DNA of 60,744 bases from assembly GCA_030685065.1 (NCBI GenBank), contig JAUXQH010000066.1, forward strand, positions 1 through 60,744. The letters are read 5' to 3'. The notes under the pieces were generated by a model that was not told where the DNA came from, searched no databases, and saw only the letters and a list, made by a program, of their open reading frames with translations. The position numbers and the translations under genes were made by a program. This stretch comes from Pseudomonadota bacterium. GTDB lineage: Bacteria; Myxococcota_A; UBA796; SXON01. Below are positions 51,558 to 58,533 of the stretch, piece by piece (the stretch's first letter is position 1; every line of letters begins with the position of its first letter).

Positions 51558-52366
51558 GCCGCACCTTCCTGCAGATCGTCCATGTCGATCTCCCGTACGA
51601 GGGACTTCTTGAGCCGCTCGCGGGCCGCGGTGAGGAGCTGGCTCACGCGCGAGGGGGTGACCTCGAGGATCGCGCCGATCTCCGCGAGCGAGCAGTCGCG
51701 TGCGTAGTAGAGCAGGACCACCTGGCGGTCGCGCTCGGGCAGGCGGCCGATGGCGTCACGGAGCGCGCGGCGCACGTCGAGATCGAGGAGCCGCGCCGGC
51801 GCCTCGGCCGGCTGGAGGAAGGCTTCGTCGTCGTCTTCGGGGCTGTCCTCGTAGTAGCGTCCCAGCGAGACCAGGACGACCGGATCGGCGAAGCCGCGCG
51901 CCTCCCAGTAGGCGTCGAGGCTCGCGCCCATCGCCCCGGCGATCTCCTCGTGGGTGGGCTCGCGGCCGAGCGCCTCGCGCGCCTTCTTCGTCGCGACGGC
52001 CAGCTCCCGCGCCACGCGGCGGTCCCGTCGGGTGGAGCCGGACGCGCCGCGCACCGCATCGAGCATGCGGCCGACGATGTGGCGGGAGGCGTAGAGGGCG
52101 AAGTCTGCGCCGCGCGCGTCATCGAAGCGCTCGAAGGCCTCGAGGAGGCCCATCACGCCGTAGCCGACGAGATCCTCAGGTGAAAAGACACAGGAGGGGC
52201 CCACCTGCTCGCAGGTGCGCCGGGCGAGATGCACGACCTTGCGTTGGTAGCGCACGCACATCTCTTCGCGCGTCATTCCTTCGACGCGGCGGGGTGCGGC
52301 GGCGTGCTGGTAGGCACGGAGGTTCACGAAGGGCTCCAGATGGGTGACTGCTGACAGATCGGTCAC
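51554..52366 (-). CDS. fliA: Flagellar sigma factor FliA (sigma-28)
   Basis: A 270-aa sigma-70-family regulator that directs RNA polymerase to late flagellar promoters. Region 2 has 'PEDLVGYGVMGLLEAFERFDDARGADFALYASRHIVGRMLDAVR' (here residues ~67-110), region 3 follows, and region 4 ends with 'LPERDRQVVLLYYARDCSLAEIGAILEVTPSRVSQLLTAARERLK' (residues ~205-250), the FliA/WhiG helix-turn-helix. The GTG start at 52366 overlaps the flhA stop as GTGA. It lies within the unit driven by the flhA-upstream motif, which would make it autoregulated. FlgM is encoded 6.4 kb downstream. Confidence 0.93.
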   Translation of the reverse strand: MTDLSAVTHLEPFVNLRAYQHAAAPRRVEGMTREEMCVRYQRKVVHLARRTCEQVGPSCVFSPEDLVGYGVMGLLEAFERFDDARGADFALYASRHIVGRMLDAVRGASGSTRRDRRVARELAVATKKAREALGREPTHEEIAGAMGASLDAYWEARGFADPVVLVSLGRYYEDSPEDDDEAFLQPAEAPARLLDLDVRRALRDAIGRLPERDRQVVLLYYARDCSLAEIGAILEVTPSRVSQLLTAARERLKKSLVREIDMDDLQEGAA

Positions 52367-54486
52367 GAGGCCGCGCTCTTCAGCCCTTTCTTCTCCGCCG
52401 CTCGGTCCCCCGGCCGCTCGCTCGCGAGGGAGAGCTCGGCCTCGCGCGCGAGCGCCGTGCCCGGCACGATCTCCCCGGGCGAGAGCACGGGCACCCGGGG
52501 GATGGCCTTCTCCAGCAAGCGGCGCAGCGGGCCGCGGGCGAGCGGGGGCACGAGGAGCACGAGCTCGCCGCTGCCGTTCCACCCCTCCGCCAGCTGCCGC
52601 ATCCCGACGATGAGCTTGCGGGTGGTGTCGGGCTCGAGCACCAGCGTCATCACGCCGCCGTCGCCGCCCTGCAGGCCGCGGAGCACGGCGTCCTCGGCGT
52701 CCGCGCCCAACCCTACGTAGTGCAGGGCGCCGTCGTCTCCGAGGAACCGCGCGGTCACGGCGCGGGCCATGCGCTGGCGCACGAACTCGGTGAGCACGTC
52801 GGCGTCGCGCGTGCGGGGGGCGTACTCGGCGAGGGCCTCGAGCACCGCCTGCACGTCGCGCACGCCCACGCCCTCCTGGATGAGGTTGCGGAACACCCGG
52901 AGCACGCTCGCCCGCGGGAGCGGATCCGGCACGAGCTCCTCGACGAGGCGCGGGTTGTCGGCCCCCACGCGCTCGAGCGCGTCGGCGAGCTGCCGCCGGC
53001 CGTAGATCTCGTGTGCGTGGCGGCGGAACAGGTCGTCGAGGTGCGTCGTGAGCACCGTCGGCACGTCGACCACGGTGTAGCCCTGGGCCTGCGCGCGGAG
53101 GCGTTGGTTCTCGCCGATCCACCAGCCCTTCAGCCCATAGACGGGATCGACGCCCGGCGTCCCCTGGAGCGGGGTGGTCGCCGTGCCCGGATCGAGCGCG
53201 AGGACCTGGCGCGCCACCACCTTGCCCGAGCCGATGGCGTCTCCACGCAGGAGCACGCGGTACTGGCCCGCGCCGAGGCGGACGTTGTCGCGCAGGTGCA
53301 CGGCCGGGAGCAGCACCCCCAGATCGGTCACGATCTGCCGGCGGATGCGCTGGATCCGCTCCACGAGCGCGCCGCCGCGCTTCTCGTCGACGAGGTGGAC
53401 CAGGTCCAGGCCGACCTCGACCACGAGGGGCTCGACGCGGAGGAGGTCCTCGGGGCGAGACTCGGTCGGCCCCGCGGGGACCTCGGTGCCATCGGCCGCG
53501 CGGGCCGGCTTCACGACGGCCGCCTTGTTCATCGTGTAGGCGAGGGCGCCGAGGACCACCGTGATGATCGAGAACGGGATGCGGAGGCCGGGGATGAACA
53601 CGAACCCGCACGAGAGCCCGGCGAGCACCGCGAGCACGCGCGGGTTGCCCAGCATCTGGGCGCCGAACTGGTCCTCGAGCGGCTTGTCTTCGAGGTCCGA
53701 CACGCGCGTCACGAGCAGACCGGCCGCCGCCGACACGATGAGGGCGGGCACCTGGCTCGCGAGCCCGTCGCCGATCGTCAGGAGGGTGTAGTTGGTCGCC
53801 GCCGTCGCGAAGTCGAGGCCCTCCATCACAACGCCGATGACGATGCCGGCGACGATGTTGATGACCATGATGATGATGGCGGCGACCGCGTCGCCCTTGA
53901 TGAACTTCGAGGCGCCGTCCATCGCGCCGTAGAAGTCGGCCTCCTGGGCCACGGCCGCGCGGCGGCGTCGGGCCTCCTTCTCGTCGATGAGCCCCGAATT
54001 GAGCTCGCCGTCGATGGCCATCTGCTTGCCGGGCAACGCGTCGAGCGTGAAGCGGGCGGCCACCTCGGCCACGCGCCCCGCGCCCTTCGTGACGACCATG
54101 AAATTGATGACGAGGAGGATGCAGAACACGATGAAGCCGACGACGTAGTTGCCGCCGACCACGAAGTTGCCGAAGGCCTCGATGACGTGACCGGCGGCGT
54201 CGGTGCCCTCGTCGCCGTGGAGCAGGATGAGGCGCGTGCTCGCGACGTTCAGCGACAGCCGGAAGATCGTCGTGATCAAGAGGATGATCGGGAACGCCGA
54301 GAACTCGACCGGACGCCGCACGTAGAGCGCGACCAGGAACACCAGCAGGGACACCGTGATCGACAACGCCAGGAACACGTCGACCAGGAGCGGGGGCAGC
54401 GGCACCATCAGGATCGCGATGATCCCGAACACGCCCACGGCCAGGCCCACGTCGCCGTTCTTGCGGATGCCGTTCAGGAGCCACAT
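52363..54486 (-). CDS. flhA: Flagellar export gate protein FlhA
   Basis: A 707-aa inner-membrane gate protein: about eight N-terminal helices (~1-325) then a cytoplasmic domain that docks chaperone-substrate complexes. Markers: 'PVEFSAFPIILLITTIFRLSLNVASTR' (here near residues 46-72) and the FHIPEP motif 'FTLDALPGKQMAIDGELNSG', then 'GDGLASQVPALIVS'. I chose the ATG at 54486. An in-frame TTG at 54525 would put the sigma-28-type motif inside the coding region. With the ATG start the predicted RNA start coincides with the codon, so a leaderless message or a start slightly further in is possible. Confidence 0.95.
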   Translation of the reverse strand: MWLLNGIRKNGDVGLAVGVFGIIAILMVPLPPLLVDVFLALSITVSLLVFLVALYVRRPVEFSAFPIILLITTIFRLSLNVASTRLILLHGDEGTDAAGHVIEAFGNFVVGGNYVVGFIVFCILLVINFMVVTKGAGRVAEVAARFTLDALPGKQMAIDGELNSGLIDEKEARRRRAAVAQEADFYGAMDGASKFIKGDAVAAIIIMVINIVAGIVIGVVMEGLDFATAATNYTLLTIGDGLASQVPALIVSAAAGLLVTRVSDLEDKPLEDQFGAQMLGNPRVLAVLAGLSCGFVFIPGLRIPFSIITVVLGALAYTMNKAAVVKPARAADGTEVPAGPTESRPEDLLRVEPLVVEVGLDLVHLVDEKRGGALVERIQRIRRQIVTDLGVLLPAVHLRDNVRLGAGQYRVLLRGDAIGSGKVVARQVLALDPGTATTPLQGTPGVDPVYGLKGWWIGENQRLRAQAQGYTVVDVPTVLTTHLDDLFRRHAHEIYGRRQLADALERVGADNPRLVEELVPDPLPRASVLRVFRNLIQEGVGVRDVQAVLEALAEYAPRTRDADVLTEFVRQRMARAVTARFLGDDGALHYVGLGADAEDAVLRGLQGGDGGVMTLVLEPDTTRKLIVGMRQLAEGWNGSGELVLLVPPLARGPLRRLLEKAIPRVPVLSPGEIVPGTALAREAELSLASERPGDRAAEKKGLKSAAS

Positions 54487-54493
54487 GCGCCCG

Positions 54494-54520
54494 AGTTCGG
54501 TCGCCGGGGCGCGAACTTGA
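54494..54520 (-). promoter_or_regulatory. Sigma-28-type promoter motif upstream of flhA
   Basis: On the minus strand, -35 TCAAGTTC (54513-54520; six of eight match TAAAGTTT), 11-nt spacer, -10 ACCGAACT (54494-54501). It lies 7 nt before the chosen flhA ATG. Confidence 0.65.
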
Positions 54521-54606
54521 GCCAAATCGCGCCGTGACGTTCATTGACACGGGGATGATGAAGCGCGACGGCTCGCCATCGATTGGTAGGGCGCCCTCCC
54601 TCACCC

Positions 54607-55551
54607 GTGGACGACACCTTGCGAATCCTCCTCGCCGAAGACGACCCCACCACGCGCCGAAACGTCGCCTCCCTGCTCGTGAAGTGGGGCTACCAGGTCA
54701 CCTTGGCCGTCAACGGCACCGAGGCCTGGTCCGTGCTCAGCCCGGGCCTGGGCACGCACGAGGAGCCTCCCACCCTCGCCCTCTTGGATTGGAAGATGCC
54801 CGGCTTGGAAGGCGTCGAGATCTGTCGGCGCCTGCGGAGCCCGGATCGGCCGGGCCCCTATGTCTACGTGCTGCTCCTGACCGGCAACGACAACAAGCGG
54901 GACGTCCTCACCGGCCTCGACTCGGGCGCGGACGACTATCTCACCAAGCCGTTCGAGCCCGAGGAGCTCCAGCTGCGGCTGCGAACGGGCGCGCGGATCG
55001 TGGAGAGGGAGGAGATGTTGCGACATCTCGCCACGCGCGATCCTCTGACCCAGGCGCTGAACCGGCGCGGGATCTTCGATCTGCTCGAGCGCGAGCGCCT
55101 CCGCGCGCAGCGCTCGGCCGCCGAGGTGACGGTGATGCTGGTCGACATCGACCACTTCAAGCGCATCAACGATGGGTTCGGCCACGCGTTCGGGGACGCT
55201 GTCCTGACCGAGGTGGTGCGGCGGCTCGCCGACGCGGTGCGCCCCTACGACGGGGTGGGGCGATACGGCGGCGAGGAATTCCTGCTGGTCCTCACGGGCC
55301 CCCCGACCGCGTTCGACCCCGCCGCCGTCGGCGAGCGCGTCCGCGCGGCCATCGCGGCGACGCCGGTCCGGATCGGGGACGCCCAGGTGACCGTCACGGT
55401 GAGCGTGGGCGTCGCGCGGGGGGAGGCCGGGCAGTCGGGCGATTCGCTGATCCACGCCGCCGACCTCGCGCTCTACGGCGCAAAATCGGGGGGACGGAAC
55501 CGGGTGCGGCTCGCGCAGGCCACGGACGGAGCCGCCGCGCTCGCCAGCTGA
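54607..55551 (+). CDS. Response regulator with diguanylate cyclase (GGDEF) output
   Basis: A 314-aa cytoplasmic protein that would make cyclic-di-GMP when phosphorylated. The receiver domain (~4-125) has the acidic pair 'LLAEDD', phospho-acceptor Asp in 'ALLDWKMPG', Thr in 'LLTGND' and Lys in 'YLTKPF'. The GGDEF domain (~145-305) has 'DPLTQALNRRG', 'MLVDIDHFKRINDGFGH', the catalytic GGEEF, and an RPYD inhibitory I-site five residues before it, so it should be active and feedback-inhibited. The GTG at 54607 is preferred to a TTG at 54583. It is divergent from flhA. No cognate kinase or EAL/HD-GYP gene is nearby. Confidence 0.93.
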   Translation: MDDTLRILLAEDDPTTRRNVASLLVKWGYQVTLAVNGTEAWSVLSPGLGTHEEPPTLALLDWKMPGLEGVEICRRLRSPDRPGPYVYVLLLTGNDNKRDVLTGLDSGADDYLTKPFEPEELQLRLRTGARIVEREEMLRHLATRDPLTQALNRRGIFDLLERERLRAQRSAAEVTVMLVDIDHFKRINDGFGHAFGDAVLTEVVRRLADAVRPYDGVGRYGGEEFLLVLTGPPTAFDPAAVGERVRAAIAATPVRIGDAQVTVTVSVGVARGEAGQSGDSLIHAADLALYGAKSGGRNRVRLAQATDGAAALAS

Positions 55552-55594
55552 TCCCGGCTCCCAGGCTGGAGTTGCCGCCGGGATAGAGCCCCGC

Positions 55595-56935
55595 ATGCCC
55601 CTCACCCGCCGCCGTCTCCTCCAGTCCAGTGCCGGCCTCGCCCTCCTCAGCAGCTGTGGAGCCCCCACGGGGACCCCCGATTCGGGTCCCGACGAGCCGG
55701 TCCCCTCCCCGGCGCGCAGCCCGGAGCCGTCCCCCTGGTCCGCCCCCGGCACGCTGGACGACGTGGCGTTCGATCGCGGCATGCAGGTGGGCGACGTCGG
55801 GCCGAGCGGCGCGATGATCTCGATCCGCACGGCCGAGCCGGCGCTGACGCTGGTGTTGATGCGGGAGGAGGCCGACGGCTGGATCGAGGTGTCCCGCACG
55901 CCCGTGACCGGGGGGGACGGCGGCGCACAGCTCGCGCTCGACGGGCTCGAGCCCGACACGGCCTACACCGCCTGCTTCTACGCGCCCGACGACACCCGCC
56001 GCTGCGCCCCGTCGCGCTTCCGCACCGCGCTCGAGGAGGGCGCCGCGCGCATCGTCACGTTCGGCGCGTCGAGCTGCTTCGGCGGCAACCGCCCCTGGCC
56101 CACGTTGTCGTTCGCGGCGGCGGAGCAGCTCGACTTCTTCGTGCTGCTCGGGGACACCGTGTACGCGGACGGCGCGGAGACCGTGGCGGACTACCGCGTG
56201 TTCTGGGACGAGGCGCTCTCCACCGGCGGCCTGCGCGCGCTCTGCTCGTCCACCAGCCTCGTCGCGACCTGGGATGATCACGAGGTCGGGAACGACTGGT
56301 CTCCGGAGACCGATGCCGTCATCGCCGTTGCGGCGTTGCAGGCCTTCCGCGAGGCGCTGCCGATCGCGGGCGAGCCGATCTGGCGCGCGCTGCGTTGGGG
56401 CGACGCCGTCGAGCTGTTCGTGCTCGATTGCCGCGGCGAGCGTCGCGACGGCGACTATGTCTCCCCCGAGCAGATGGCGTGGCTCCAGGACGCCCTCGCG
56501 GCCAGCCCGGCGCGCTTCAAGATCATCGTGAACAGCGTGCCCATCACGCACTTCGCTGGCACCGCCCTCTCCGACTACTTCGACGATCAGCGCTGGCAGG
56601 GCTTCCCCGCGCAGCGCGAGGAGATCCTCGCGTTCATCCGCGACCAGGAGATCGGCGGCGTGGTGTGGCTCGCCGGTGACTTCCACTTCGGCCTGCTCGC
56701 CCGCGTGGACCCCGCCGGCGGCGCCGGGGAGGACGCCTGGGAGGTGCTCGCGGGTCCCGGGGGCTCGTTCCTCAACCCCATCGTCGAGCTGCTCGACGAC
56801 ACCGACCGCTTCCCGGTCGCGTTCGGCGCCTTCAACTACGTCCGCTTCTCCGCGGATCCGGGCACGGGCACGCTCTCCGTCGCGTGGATCGGGGACGACG
56901 GCGCGATCATCGACGAGGCGGTGCTGGAAGTCTGA
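55595..56935 (+). CDS. Tat-exported PhoD-like metallophosphatase
   Basis: A 446-aa exported protein. The N-terminus 'MPLTRRRLLQSSAGLALLSSC' (signal of 21 residues) has the Tat twin-Arg plus a lipobox Cys, so it may be a Tat-secreted lipoprotein. A Pro/Ser linker and a fibronectin-like N-domain (~55-145) precede the PhoD core: 'FGASSCFGG', 'FFVLLGDTVYADGAE', 'VATWDDHEVGNDW', 'LFVLDCRGER', and 'GVVWLAGDFHFGLLARV', which carry the metal-binding Asp, Asn and His residues. PhoD enzymes are alkaline phosphatases/phosphodiesterases. It lies 43 nt after the GGDEF gene and 20 nt before the amidohydrolase. Confidence 0.88.
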   Translation: MPLTRRRLLQSSAGLALLSSCGAPTGTPDSGPDEPVPSPARSPEPSPWSAPGTLDDVAFDRGMQVGDVGPSGAMISIRTAEPALTLVLMREEADGWIEVSRTPVTGGDGGAQLALDGLEPDTAYTACFYAPDDTRRCAPSRFRTALEEGAARIVTFGASSCFGGNRPWPTLSFAAAEQLDFFVLLGDTVYADGAETVADYRVFWDEALSTGGLRALCSSTSLVATWDDHEVGNDWSPETDAVIAVAALQAFREALPIAGEPIWRALRWGDAVELFVLDCRGERRDGDYVSPEQMAWLQDALAASPARFKIIVNSVPITHFAGTALSDYFDDQRWQGFPAQREEILAFIRDQEIGGVVWLAGDFHFGLLARVDPAGGAGEDAWEVLAGPGGSFLNPIVELLDDTDRFPVAFGAFNYVRFSADPGTGTLSVAWIGDDGAIIDEAVLEV

Positions 56936-56955
56936 CGCGCGGTACCCTCCCGCCC

Positions 56956-58320
56956 ATGCTCCTCCTCGCGTCGCTCGCCTTCGCTGACGACCTCCTCCTC
57001 ACGCACGCGCGGCTGTGGGACGGCACCGGCGCGCCCGTCCGCGAGGACGTCGACGTCCTGATCCAGGGCGACCGCATCGCGGCGATCGGGCCGGATCTGG
57101 TCGCGCCGGAGGGCGCCCGGGTGCTCGACATCTCCGGGGCCACCGTGATCCCGGGCCTCATCGACAGCCACGTTCACCTCTCGATGTCCCCCGGCGCGGC
57201 CTGGCGGTCGGACTCTCCGGAGCAGGAGGACGCCTCCCTCCGCCACCATCTCCGCGCCTACCTCGCCTGCGGCGTCACGACGCTCCTCGACCCCGCCGTC
57301 CTCCCCGACGCCCAGGCGCGCATCGACGCGACCCTCGCCTCGGGCGCCCCGGGCCCGCGCTACCTCACGCTCGGGACGCCCTTCTCGCCCCCGGGCGGGT
57401 ACGTCCAGGCCGTCATCCCCGCGTTCCCCTCGGTCGCGACGAAGGCCGAGGTGGAGCGACAGCTCGACGCCGTGGTCGCCCAGGGCGTCGTCGGCATCAA
57501 GACGACCGTGGAGGAGGGCTTCGGCCCGCGCATCTGGCCGACCTACGACGACGACGTCGCCGATGCCATCCGCACCGGGGCCGCCGCGCGGGGCCTGAGG
57601 GTCTACACCCACGCGGCGGGGCCGCGCGAGCAGGAGCGGGCGATCACGGAGCTCGGCGCGACGGTGCTCGTACACCCACCCGAGCGTCACAGCGCCCGCC
57701 TGGTCGAGCTGGCCGCCGCGTCGAACGTCTACGAGATGACGACGCTCTCCATCCTCGACTCGATGCGGATGGGGTGGCGACCCGAGCGCCTGGACGACCC
57801 CCTGCTCCACCTCGTCGTCCCCGCGGCCGAGCTCGCGACCGCCCGCGATCCGGCCGTCGTGCGCGGGTTCGAGGACACCATGTTCGCCACGGTGTACCCG
57901 GGCGTCCCCGGAAAGGGGCTGCTCGCGCGGTTCGGCTTCAACGAGCGGGCCATCGCCCACCGCCTGGCGCGCACGAACCGGGCGCTCCGGGCCCTGCGGG
58001 ACGCCGGCGTTCGCATCGTGATGGGCAGCGACTCGGGCAACTGGCCCATCATCCCCTTCGAGCTCCACGGTCCGACCTCGGTGCGAGAGGTGGAGCTGCT
58101 GGTGCTCGCCGGCTTCTCGCCGGAGGAGGCGCTCGTGTCGGCAACGCGCACGCCTGCGCGGATGCTCGGCCTGGAGGCGGGGACGCTCCAACCGGGCCGG
58201 ATCGCCGATCTCCTCGTGGTCGACGGGGATCCGCTCGCCGACGTTCGGGCGCTCCGTAGCCTCCGCTACACGGTGCGGGGCGGGCAGGCACGGACCCCGG
58301 CGGAGTGGATGGAGCCCTGA
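56956..58320 (+). CDS. Secreted amidohydrolase (imidazolonepropionase-like)
   Basis: A 454-aa exported hydrolase. The ATG at 56956 opens a short signal (MLLLASLAFA). Metal-site motifs of the amidohydrolase superfamily: 'VIPGLIDSHVHLS' (H-x-H), Lys in 'GVVGIKTTVEEG', His in 'LRVYTHAAG', His in 'ATVLVHPPERHS', and Asp in 'VMGSDSGNWPI'. 'GLEAGTLQPGRIADLLVVDGDPLADVRAL' (here near residues 405-433) is the typical return to the N-terminal beta domain. It resembles periplasmic amidohydrolases that cut peptide-like or cyclic amide bonds; the substrate is unknown. It is probably co-transcribed with the phosphatase gene. Confidence 0.9.
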   Translation: MLLLASLAFADDLLLTHARLWDGTGAPVREDVDVLIQGDRIAAIGPDLVAPEGARVLDISGATVIPGLIDSHVHLSMSPGAAWRSDSPEQEDASLRHHLRAYLACGVTTLLDPAVLPDAQARIDATLASGAPGPRYLTLGTPFSPPGGYVQAVIPAFPSVATKAEVERQLDAVVAQGVVGIKTTVEEGFGPRIWPTYDDDVADAIRTGAAARGLRVYTHAAGPREQERAITELGATVLVHPPERHSARLVELAAASNVYEMTTLSILDSMRMGWRPERLDDPLLHLVVPAAELATARDPAVVRGFEDTMFATVYPGVPGKGLLARFGFNERAIAHRLARTNRALRALRDAGVRIVMGSDSGNWPIIPFELHGPTSVREVELLVLAGFSPEEALVSATRTPARMLGLEAGTLQPGRIADLLVVDGDPLADVRALRSLRYTVRGGQARTPAEWMEP

Positions 58321-58533
58321 ACGGACCGGCTCGAGGCCGCGCCGCGGGCTGGTGCAGGTCGGAGGGCCGTGTGCCCCTCGGATCACGCCGACAATAATCC
58401 CAGGATCTAAGGGGATGGCGATCTTTTCGGGCGGCTCCAAATAAACACGACCGGGGCTGTTGCTTTTCTTGACCGTTTTTCTACCATGGGGTCGTCGCTT
58501 CCTTGTTCCGCGTCCCCCACCGCGAGGTCCTCG
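58321..58533 (+). promoter_or_regulatory. AT-richer leader before the last MopE gene
   Basis: This 213-nt gap contains the least GC-rich stretch I saw, around 58385-58490, with 'AATAATCC', 'CCAAATAAACACG' and T-runs (CTTTTC, GTTTTTC). A weak -35/-10 pair (TTGCTT, 16 nt, TACCAT) lies near 58460-58490. I see no gene. A promoter or horizontally acquired leader is possible. Confidence 0.35.

Noticed and set aside
58440..58490. Sigma-54 promoter before the last MopE gene
   Set aside because: A TTGC element is present but no GG lies at the required distance upstream.
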